DNA from: Heliocidaris tuberculata
Taxonomy: Eukaryota > Echinodermata > Echinoidea > Camarodonta > Echinometridae
NCBI GenBank assembly: GCA_025618425.1
Contig: CM046842.1
Span: forward strand, 37,181,786 to 37,245,785
Direction of reading: 5' to 3'
Length of the DNA: 64,000 nt
Shown one piece after another: positions 1 to 10,700 of this stretch (positions are counted from its first letter, which is position 1; every line of letters begins with the position of its first letter). Position numbers and translations under genes: made by a program. A model generated the notes under the pieces. The model was not told the DNA's origin, did not search any database, and saw nothing but the letters and a program-made list of their open reading frames with translations.

Positions 1-50
1 CCACAAAACCAACACCAGCCTCCAACACAGTACTTGAAACAACCCAATGA
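1..50. repeat. Fragment of a CCAACACCAGCC repeat
   Basis: The first bases contain CCAACACCAGCCTCCAACAC, the complement of the GGTGTTGGAGGCTGGTGTTGG segment near 26819-26850 and related to pieces near 27180 and 27600. It is therefore a truncated copy of an interspersed repeat cut by the window edge. No gene is visible in it. Confidence 0.45.
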
Positions 51-62
51 GGTTCCACTGTA

Positions 63-239
63 CAGTGGAAACTCGTTATAAAGAGCTCTGATATAACAAA
101 ATTCCTGATATAACAAGGTAATTTCGCTGGTCCTTAGTCTTCATGTTCTTTTGTTTTTTTACTCTGATATAAGGAGTTTCCTGATATAACAAGGCAATTT
201 TCATGGTCCCAAGGTCCTCGTTATAGTGAGTTTCTACTG
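63..239. mobile_element. pogo/Tigger-like MITE
   Basis: A 177-bp element with terminal inverted repeats: the left end reads CAGTGGAAACTCGTTATAA and the right end is its near-complement ending in TTTCTACTG. TA dinucleotides sit exactly at both sides (61-62 and 240-241), as expected for Tc1/mariner/pogo insertions. The CTCGTTATAA block is shared with the elements at 6638 and 7696. There is no coding capacity, so it would need transposase in trans. The family name is inferred from the TIR and the TA duplication. Confidence 0.6.
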
Positions 240-359
240 TACAGGGTTATGAATACTGGAAAAAAGAAGAAGAAATGAACCTATATCCTGCTCTAGTTGA
301 CCCGAGGAACAATAGTGTGGCCGCTTCAGTCGAATCTTGGAACATGCAGTTAATCTTGC

Positions 360-450
360 ATAACTCGAAGTCGCATATGAAGATTACCTTGTTATATCAG
401 GAATATTGTTATATCAGATCTCTTTATACTGAGTTTCCACTGTTCAGTAT
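360..450. repeat. Partial pogo-like MITE end
   Basis: This stretch contains CCTTGTTATATCAGGAAT and ends CTGAGTTTCCACTGTTCAGT, matching one half of the element at 63-239 without a clear second terminus. It is probably a truncated copy. The surrounding 240-565 shows nothing else I can support; the 78-codon open frame there overlaps repeat sequence and has no splice or homology support. Confidence 0.4.
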
Positions 451-565
451 CTGTCTACTATGCCCAAGCATTGTTTACTTTATAAAGGTAGCATTTTTTA
501 TTAGCATATGATGATACTATGAGCAAGTCTACATGTGCATTTATATGAAATGACCTCAAAAGGAA

Positions 566-850
566 TACTGTATACGCCATATATTTCGCGGGGGTGTTAT
601 TTTCGCGAATTTCGCGAATCGTGAGTGGGTCGCGAATTTAACAACACGCCAAAATATTGCCAACATTAGAAGTCAGTTGAATTTGTTGTCTCCTGGTCAG
701 AAATTCACCACTTCGCTTTGCAAAAGTACATCATCACCGCTGTTTGTAGATTTGAGAATTTTCCAACCGCGAATTCAAACACTCGCGAAATATTCTGGTT
801 AGTCCTATTCGCGAAAATTTATGGCTGCGAAATTTATGGCTTATACAGTA
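566..850 (+). mobile_element. CGCGAAA-type MITE, copy 1
   Basis: A 285-bp element with inverted ends: left TACTGTATACGCCATATATT, right the complement (AATTTATGGCTTATACAGTA). The inside is rich in TTCGCGAA blocks. A second full-length, clearly homologous copy in the opposite orientation lies at 62664-62946, and a shorter relative at 3857-4059. It is non-coding; the 67-codon frame that starts in its right end is fortuitous. Confidence 0.7.
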
Positions 851-1149
851 ATCAAGCTCATGCATATCAGTTTCAGTGAGATGTTACTCTACATTTTACT
901 AACAGTAGTAATCTTATGCCCATCAGTGCTGTGGGCTCTACCTCAGAAAGAACTGCTTCACTCTAAGTTTGGAATAAAAAGAGCTATATTTGTCTTCTGG
1001 AAAAGAAGGGTACATACATCATGAGTAGTGTACCCATGAAAGATATTTAAACTGACATTTTGCATAATGAGATGAAGAATAAAAAAAATCTGAATATGAC
1101 TCTCAAAGTCCATCTACATTTATTAATGAAGCTAATGGCACAGAAGGGA
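851..1149. other. Gap with no recognised feature
   Basis: AT-rich sequence downstream of NUP35. I see no exon, RNA gene or element boundary here. Confidence 0.4.
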
Positions 1150-1473
1150 TTAAAGTGTACCTAAAAAAAATATTTCATGTACAACGAACCTTAAAACACC
1201 CTACCTGACCTTCAATGGGTTAACGGTTGAGTATGAAGAAAATAAAGGAAAACATAAAAACATCCTCGCCCAGAACTCAACTCCAACTTCGGTTCTGCAC
1301 AAGGCCCTAATGTGTACGTGCACATATGGGTGCATCAACTAGTCTCCTCACAAGTCGCTGTAATGTTTATTTAGAGTTTATTTAATTCAATCTAATAAAT
1401 TTGAACATAGCATAGCAACATGGAACCCCTAACATACAGGGCAAAATATTTTTTGGTAATTGGTATACTTTAA
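1150..1473. mobile_element. Foldback MITE with GGTACCAATCACC-type ends, copy 1
   Basis: Most decayed of three copies (others at 8869-9243 and 16793-17170). Left end TTAAAGTGTACC, right end GGTAATTGGTATACTTTAA. The centre keeps a degenerate palindrome around AACTCCAACTTCGGTTCTG that is a near-perfect inverted repeat in the other copies. It lies in the presumed 3' UTR or just downstream of NUP35, and its complement supplies two AATAAA hexamers, so it may furnish the gene's poly(A) signal. Confidence 0.55.
1366..1382 (-). promoter_or_regulatory. Candidate poly(A) signals for NUP35
   Basis: Two AATAAA hexamers on the minus strand (1377-1382 and 1366-1371) lie about 330 bp downstream of the NUP35 stop codon, inside the MITE copy at 1150-1473. 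This is a positional inference; cleavage is not visible from sequence. Confidence 0.3.
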
Positions 1474-1706
1474 GGTTTGAAACATCTTTGGAATCACCAT
1501 TCACCAAACAGTCAAACCTGTCACAGTTACTACTTCTCTTTTCACTATAATGGCCACCTGTATATATTGGTCATTCTTTCAGTAAATTATGGATGGCCTT
1601 TATGAAAAATCCTGGCTGCACATCACAAGGATCAATAAATGTCACAGTTTGGCTTCAGAATGGTATTGGTCTACTGATCACTGTTTGTGATAGTCTTAGC
1701 TGAGCA

Positions 1707-1784
1707 TCACCATCCAAACATGTATTCCAATGTTTTACTGACCATGTTGCTTGACTTCTGAGGGGTCCTACTCTCTTGAACAAC
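1707..1784 (-). CDS. NUP35: NUP35 exon 11 (terminal)
   Basis: 26 codons including the TGA stop at 1707-1709. It is preceded by the acceptor TTATTCTCAG and opens in phase 0. It encodes [10 protein letters not shown] followed by [11 protein letters not shown], the conserved C-terminal amphipathic, membrane-binding segment of NUP35. Confidence 0.93.
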   Translation of the reverse strand, partial: VVQESRTPQKSSNMVSKTLEYMFGW

Positions 1785-4700
1785 CTGAGAATAAAAGATA
1801 AAACAACAACGAATATTATATATTAGCATCAGACATTAGCAAAGTTTTATATTGCTTTTACACTTTATTTCCTCAGTTTCTTTACTCACATTCCAGTGAT
1901 TTCTCCAGTTTCCCTCATATAACTCCTTTCTCTTCCTGTCACCCCCCTTCTCTCTCTCTCTCTGTCTCTTTCCCCTTCCACATCACAATGATTTGAACAT
2001 AACTACATGATGGAGGGACCTAAAGCTATGCACTTTAGTTCCCAGCCCCTAAAAAGTCCTTTTATGCAGGGGTTTATGCAAATTTCTTTATGTATCTTGG
2101 TTCTATATATTCTGAAGTTCACTCGCTGAGAAATTTACGATGGAAGAATGTCCATAAAATAAAATTTTCATTTTCAAGTCGGATGGAGATGCCCGTGTCA
2201 GATTTGTTCAACAAAATGAAAGGGTCCCCAGCTATGCACACGTGATAGATGAAAGCAAAACTTGATTTTGGAGTTGACTGTTGTGAATTTCACCCTGAAT
2301 TTCCAAATAGTGATAATACCACACATTACATAAAGGGAAATTACTCATCCTTTTTTGCAAGCGAAAATGATATTCTTGTTGCTAGTCACAGCAGAAATTT
2401 GACGCACTGAACGCGTCACATTGCACGTATTTGCGGGTTGCGTAACTTCAGGACCCCTGGCCATACATGTATTGCAGTTAGAACTGTGGTCAGTGTAGGA
2501 AATTGAGCACAGAGCAATTGTTGCATGTGTAGTACAGATGTTAAGGTCTTACCTCATGTGGGTTACTTGCAGCCTTGTAAGCAGCTGTCAGGGGTCTGAT
2601 AGGTGTCCTTCTACCGGTCTCTTGATCATCACCACTCTGTGATACCAATCTCTTAGCAGGGGTAACAGGTGTCTCCATGGTACCGGTAGTGTTCACCCCA
2701 TAGGAATCGCATGTACCTCCACTCATTACACCCTGATAAGAAAAAAAAACAAATGAAAAAGCTTATTACACAGCTTTTAACCTGATATGAAAAACAAACT
2801 CAGTGAAGAAGTGTATTGCATAAGAAAGCATCTTGTAATGGGGGTGAGGTTAGGGGAGGGGAGGGGGTGGGGGAAGGGGTGGTAGATTGCAAATCTCTAT
2901 CTGTCTCTTAGCAAGGGTGATGGGTGTGTCCATAATACCAGTGGCGTTCACCCACTAGGAATCGCATGTACCTCCACTCATTATCCCCAAACATAACAAG
3001 GGAAATGCCCAGGTCAGTCTCGCCTGCATCACGCAATTCTTGAGGCAAAATTTTTGCTTGGTGAAAATCAAACGTTGGGGCACTTAAGGGGTGCTGCCCC
3101 TGAGCCCCCCCCCCCCTTGTGGACCACGTACCCCATCTGTATAACTTAAATCCCTTCAAGTAAGATTTATTGGATGGTGAAGTTCATTTGAAATCAGGCT
3201 GTATGTTTTAAAGAAGCAGAATATGTGTACATGAAATAATTGCCATTGGGACACTTTTGGGGTGGTGCCCCTCCACCAGACCCCTTGAAGATAATGATCT
3301 ACAATACTTGAACAACTTGAAGTCTCCTTCACCTAAGAATTATTCCTAGCTAGTTTGGTTACAATCTGCATACTGTGGCAATATGTTTTACAATACGTTT
3401 TACAGAAGAAAGAAAAATGTCAATTTGAAGTCACAGGCTCTGGGGGGGGGGGGGGGGGGGGGGGGCTTCTGCCTCCCCCCGCCACTCCCCTCCAAACTTA
3501 AGGCATAGGTACCCTATTTGCATTCATTTAGATCCTCTTTGCCTAAGGATGATTCTTACCTAGTTTGGTTCGAACCCAGCCATGCATTTAACAAATATCT
3601 CATTTTCCCAATAGGGTCACTTAAGGGGTGCTGCCCCTGAGGCCCTTGGAGGCAAGGTACCCTATTTCAGAAATTGAGTTCTCCTTCCACTAAGGATGAT
3701 ACCTACCAACTTTGCTAACAATCTTGCAGCAGGGCTTAAAGAAGAAGAAGCAAATATGAATCTAATTACTGCCATTATTGGTGCTCTTGGGGGTGGTGCC
3801 TCCAAGACTCCCCCCGCCCCCCCTTATATTGGTAGGTACCCACATCTGTATTAATTTACTGTATAAGCTGTTTTTTTCGCGTACAGATATTTTCGCGATT
3901 TTGGACTAGGTAGGGAAATTCGCGAGGGTTTAATTTCGCGATTTTTGTGATGTTTTTGTTACTATAAACAGCCATATATTGAAGTGGAAATTTTCGCGAG
4001 GACCGACTCGCGAAAATCGCGAAAATAAAACCACCACGAAAATAACCACTTATACAGTAGATCCTCCTTGCCTAAGGATGATCCCTGCCAATTTTGGTTG
4101 AAATCCACTACCAGCAAAGCTTTGAGAAGTCAAATACATGTGTTACAATACATGTACATACTACATGTATATACATGTACTGTGTGTAGAGACAAAACTG
4201 AAATTTACCCAAAACTTAACCAAGTTCAACTGTCAGTAGGTGACCTTTAATGTGAAGAAAATGTAAGATTTGGGTATTCATTTGAAAGAGGGTGACATGA
4301 AGACAATCTCTACCAAGAGTGATGCCAAGTTTCAAAGAATTTAAACAAATACTTTTGAAATAAAATAAGAATTCAAAAACTTAACCTCAGGTTAAGTTTT
4401 TGGAACACAATTTAACTCAATTGACCTTAATTGACCTTTGATCTTGAGTTTTGACCTAAAAATTTGTTCCACATTATTTGTGATACTCTACAACACTTGT
4501 ATTTAAGTTTCATGGAAATCGGACATATACTTTTGAAATGAGAGCATTTCCAAAATTGTTGACGCCGTCGACGCCGCTGCTGCCGTCGGAAAAGCGGCGC
4601 CTATGTCTCGCTTTTTGCTTACGCAGGCGAGACAAAAACACAATTGATGAAAAAAAATCTTATTATTCCTGGGCTATTAACATGATATGAAAAACGAAAA

Positions 4701-7700
4701 TCAATGGAGGAATTCATTGTGTAAGGGAGCATCTACTAATGTTTGATCATCAGGGGTACGGGAAGTGTCCATGTTAGAAATGGTGTTAACCCCATAGGAG
4801 TCCAATGTACCCCAATCATTACTCATTTACTAATTGAAGGTCAATGTGAGTGCATTAGCATGTGTGCCCTGAAAAAACCCCCCCAAAACGACTGGCTGGA
4901 ATGCTCCCAAGTGGAATGGGGAGTTTACACTGTACAGTACACACTATACAAGAAACATTATCATCATTATGAATACATGTCATCATATCTGACCTGAATT
5001 TTTAAAACATTAAGCTACTGATATAGGTGAAAATCAATCACTTACCTTGTCTATACATGGTGTAACTCCAATCATGATGTTACCACCAAACACCTTGCCG
5101 TTTTTACTAAGAGCTTTCCTGGCTTGTATACGGGAGCTGTACTGTACATGCAGCCAGTTACCTGAACTAGCCACCTACATAGACAAAAAAATATATATAA
5201 ATGTGTATTTTGAGGGCTAAGTTTATGATTACCACTAAGGTGTAAACTGTTTATATTCATAGGCAGGTGGCTTTTTTAAATACAGGTACCTTAAAAGCTA
5301 TCCTTATGGGGCGGGGCTCATTTTGGCTCCCTCTGTACAAAATCCAAAAGTAACGGCCAGTGTAAAAATTAAAATTTCTTTCGCAAGGGCTACTTCGAAG
5401 TCCACCTATTGTGATCAGAGATTTTAATGCACTACGACCCATGGGTAGAAATATTATTTGACGGTGGCTCTTTTTTCTTTTAAGGTGGCTTTTTCAAGAG
5501 TGGCTGGGGCTAATTGCTCTTAGACCCCGCTTATTGTTTTCACTGGTGACAGCAACACACCTTTTAACCCTAAAAGGACTGGGGGGGGGCCATCATGCCC
5601 CCCCCAGACAATTTTTGCTGCGAAATTTGGACCGCTACAATTCACGCCACGCCACTTTCTGACTTTTTTCTTTCAAGTCTTGCGCATTTTTTACACCAAG
5701 TTTACGAAAATCGGTCGTACCGTTACCGAGTGACGTGACCTTTTGTGACCTCACGTCAGCCCGAAAACAGAGAATTTCTGAGTTTTGTGTACAAAACGAA
5801 TGGGAAACGGCATTTCCTCATATTCCTCCACTATCACCTATAATTTTATATTTGACCTGTTATTAATTTTTATCATCATCTATTCTAACTGAATAGTGTG
5901 GTCCAGATAACACCTTGAAACAGCAAACTTCAAAAAAAAAAACAATAAAAAATTAAAATTGAAAAAAACAGAAATACATAAGAAATTTGTAAAACAATCG
6001 AATACATAAGAATTGAAATCACATCCCAATTTTTTTTCTTTCATAATAATGTTTTTAATGTTTATAAAGAGCTTCTTGCATAGAAATTTTATATCCAGGG
6101 CCTTTCATTACTTGATATCACTAAAAAATGTGTATTTGCGCATATGATTTGCATAAATTATATAAAATAAAAAATAAAGATTTACATAAAACTAACGATG
6201 GATTTTTGTGCTTTACATGATTCTCGAAGTCTGTGCAAAATTTTGCGGCGATTGGTAGTGCCACGGCCAAGATATCAATGGGGGGGGGCATCATGCCCCC
6301 CCCAAGTCCTCAATACCTCCAAAATAGCCCAGTCTTTTTAGGGTTAATGACATTCGCTTTGAAGTGTGATGCAACCTTTGAGACCTACCCTGGACAAATT
6401 GACCACGAGGTCATGTCACACTTTGTAATTGCAAGTCAGGCCTAAACTGAATGAAAATCATGATTTTGTATGTATGTGTACAAAATACTTCTTTACCTAA
6501 ACTTTACCAGAACTTACCACATGTGAAACTATATTGCCGTATTGTGAGAACTGCTGGAGAATGTAAGAAGTTGCTGCTGATTGAAAGCTGTAAGGAGAAT
6601 GAAGACAAACACAAAGAAAGTTATGGCAAATGCAATACAGTTGAACCTCGTTATAACAAACTCCTTGAGACCAAGGAAATTACGTTTTTATTCAAAACCT
6701 TATTACATCAGGGTTAAAAATCAATAGAATACAAAGAAGTTGGACCGGAAAAATTACCTCGTTATAATTAGAGTTTGTTGTACATGTAAGAGTGTTCTTT
6801 ATAATGAGGTTCAACTGTACATTCAGGATGTAAAACCAATATATCTCTTTAGTTCCCTTGAGACACGAGGCGGTAAACTGCCTCAAAATCAAAATGTGAA
6901 GTAAAATGGAGAAGACAACAAAGAAAAGTTACATAGCCTACACCAAAGGGGTGGTCAGACATCAACGATAATGATAAATCTTTCTCAATCCCTCCCCTAT
7001 TTTTTATGTGGAAAATGAATTGGAAATTGTTGTCGTAGGTCAGACCCCAGGGGGTCAATATATTGGACAGACGGGTATGTGCCGCTTTGACGACCCCCCT
7101 TTTCAACGACCGATCGCTATTCTGAAGATACCTGATTTCTTTTAACTGCCGTTCCGAAGACCCTCGGAAACGCAATGCCCCGTAGTACATGCTCTGATCC
7201 TATTTTTTCGCTCAGCAAACCAGTTCCCTAGACCCTCTTTTAACAATTTGCAGAGTAGTGGCATACATGTAGCTCTGTAAACTATATTTTGACCTACTTG
7301 GCAGATCCTTAGAACCCCATTTCGGGGTTGACTGAAGCACATCCCCGTTAAAAAAAAAATCTGAGCCCCAAGGTCTGAACATGCCTTTACTTTAAGCCTT
7401 ACTGTGACCTATATAAAATTACCTCTTTAGCCCCGATTCTGATATAATGCACTAAACGACCTTTAAAAGTTTAGTACATAATAGAGACAACAACAAAGAC
7501 ACTATTCCAACCCATACAAATATACTCATGTCTCACCCAAATATTGTGATCCAAGTGTCATCCAATTCATCTTCTGGTAAAATATTTTCACTGCAATGAA
7601 AGAAAGAAAACAATACATAATTTTACATCTGACACAAACACACACAATGCAAATAGGGAAAGTGTAATTGCATTGATGATATCAATATACATGTACAGTT

Positions 7701-10700
7701 AACCTTGTATAACTCGAAGTGGCGTAAGTCTTGTTTTGACCAAACTATGCAAAACAAGTGTTATTTACATTTTCTACATGTAAGTCAAATTTTGCATAAG
7801 TCAATTTTTTTTTGTGCTCCCAAGAGATTTGACTGATGCAAAGTTAACTGTAGTTCTAAAAAGATTTTTTTTCCCAAGCTATTGCTCTTCTCAGGTAAGA
7901 CTTATGTAAACTGCACCATTACTATCCCTTACTTTCTGTTCTACTTTCAAAATTCTTTGCAAGCAAGCTATTTTGTATATTGATGCCTTGTTTGTATATA
8001 TGCTGTTCTTACCATTTTTCTCTTGTTCAAATGAGATAAAATAAAACAGCTACAAGTGATTAAAAAGTCAATATCAAAAGTTTATCTTTAATATGAATTT
8101 TTGCAAGCATAAACATGAAACATACATGTAAGAAGTCAAAATAACACCCCAAAAGTAAAGGCTTAAGTTATTTTCAGATTTTAAATCAAGAAGACTCACC
8201 CCTGAGTATAGAATGGATCAACCTGTGGAGGTGATGGAGGTGCCTGCATCGACCATTGGTGGGACTGAACCATTGACTGCTGGGAGGGGGAAAACAACCG
8301 ACTAGCAGCAGGGGAATCTAAGATGAGATTTAAAAGAAAAAAATATCAAACGCATACTTATGTAAATGTTCTTATAAATTTCATTTGCCCTTGCTTCCTA
8401 GTATTTAATTTTCAAAAATTATAATTACAGCCCTAACCCGAAATTTGCACGATTATTTTACAATAAGTTTAAGAATTTACAATAAACATACAGTACATGT
8501 ATGTATACAAACCAACAGAGAGAGGCAGAAAGAATTGTTATGAAGTTGTTATGCCTTTTATTTCATTTGAAGAAGTAAGAAATAAAGAAGAAACAATAGA
8601 AATCATATGAAGCAATGAGCATTGCAACTTCATTGCCACTCTATCACTGACATGTTATTTTTTTGTTGTTGAATGGAAATGTTTATGGGAACACAAACCA
8701 ATACACTATATATATACATATCAAATCAAACCAAACGTTACTTCAATTTTGTTGTGATAAGTTGCTTGTGTTATCTAGTCATACATTGTACTATTGGAAT
8801 TACCATGAATCAACATTGAGAAATAAGAAGGCATACAGGTAGCATGCACTTGAAAAGGCCAAAAGGATTTAAAGGGTACCAATCACCAAAAAATATTTTG
8901 CTCTCTACATACATGTTAAGGGATTCATGTTGTTACACTATATTCAAAATATGGGCTTCAAATATTAGTTCTATGAAAAGATATTGCAATTTTAATTACA
9001 CTCTCTATAAGCGTAAAACCAACTTGTGAAAAGACTACTCGACGCACAAGTACGCGCTTGCCAAGATAAGGACTCGCGCGGAACCGAACTCGAAGTTCGG
9101 TTCCGCGCGAGCATTTTCATGTTATCCTGTATTTCCTTCTTACTCCTTAACTGTTGACCGATAGAATGCCAGATAAAGTTCTTCGAGATTGATTTGATAT
9201 TTTTTAGCTGTACACAAATTATTTTTTCTGGTGACTGGTACACTTGAAAAGGCCAAAAAGATAAGCCTTTTGAAATAACTTGCAAAATGATTGGTGAAAA
9301 CAGTTAGACAGAGAGGGAAGAAACAAAGATAAAAGAAAGAAACTAAAATTGTGACCAGGTACCACAAAACCACAAAAAAGTCGCCAGATATGAACTTTTA
9401 ATTAAGGTCTGATTTTGGAAGCGGATATTCTCGGCTTTAAAATGATACTAACTCATAGCATCAGATGTTCCTAACCCACTGTACAGAGTAGAATACCCAG
9501 TTCCACAGAATGTTACTTTTGAGAAATAAGGGTTTAAAGTTTGCAGTCTATTGACGGACTCTGACCTGCTAGGTATCGTGCAAAGGTGACAAAAGGAGGA
9601 TTAGAACTCAATAGCAATTTTTATGAAGGGATCATCAGATTGTCCTAAAACGTGGCATACAAATTTAGCACATCCTGCTTATCATAGTGGACAAGTATCA
9701 ATACAAGAACTTACTCTGTTTAAAGTTATGGGAATCAAAATGAGTCAAATATTGGGGGTCGTAAAAAAGAAAACTAATACAACAAAATCTAGAGAAGACA
9801 AACATAAGTTTACTAAAAAATGTCAAAAATACATACTACTTTTAGATTGTTTGGTGCCTCCAAATTTTGTATTACTCACAAATAGAAAAAAATATGTGTA
9901 ATCTTTCAGAAAATACCCAAAACTAAATTTGACCATGCCAACCAGAAACACCTTTACTGAGCTCTAACTGAAAAATCAAGCAGTGCAACCTTTTTTGTGG
10001 TTTTTGTGGTGCCTGGTCACAATTCATGTTAAGAAAATAAGTGTGACAAGGCAAAGGTGAGATGCCAGGGACACACGAACAGGACTTACCTACTGCTCTT
10101 GGTGTTCTTGAAGGGACTTGAGTGAAATCCAACTGAAAAACAGGATGAGAAATATCTCGTTGGATTCTGCCACAACTCATCATAAGAATCTCTTGCACAG
10201 AGTGGAATGCAGAGCAATTTCTTTTCAGATTACATTCATGGCATATTACACATGCATTGCATGTATAGACAGAACAAACGTGTTTATAACTACATTGTAT
10301 GTATGTACGTAAAAGTCCCTGAACAGATATCTGAAATATGTCTCTCAATTGATACACATTTTGGGGGGTACATACTTGAAATACAGTCACACTAGACATT
10401 TACGGATCCATGCTAAAAAAACAGCAGACTCTCACTGAGAGCTCTGATGGGTCAATCAAATGGTTCACTTTGTCCCAAGTTAACAAATTAATAGCATGTA
10501 CTAAGATACACAATACATAAACTATTACAATCCAAAAAACATTTTAAAAAATACATTTTAAAAAATACAAAATTCTGCATTTAAAAGCTGGAAGTGCATT
10601 ACTTGAAACTTCTCCTACAGCATAGGCAGTGAGAGAGTTCCATAAACAGAGAGCAGTTAGAATGAAACTTTTGTCAAGCAGTTTAGTAGCAGGCAAGGAG

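Noticed and set aside
6849..7190. 113-codon minus-strand frame as a gene
   Set aside because: In NUP35 intron 7, no recognisable domain, no splice pairing.
9923..10399. 158-codon minus-strand frame
   Set aside because: It spans NUP35 exon 5 and its introns; the true coding part is the 43-nt exon with matching splice phases, and the rest shows no family motif.
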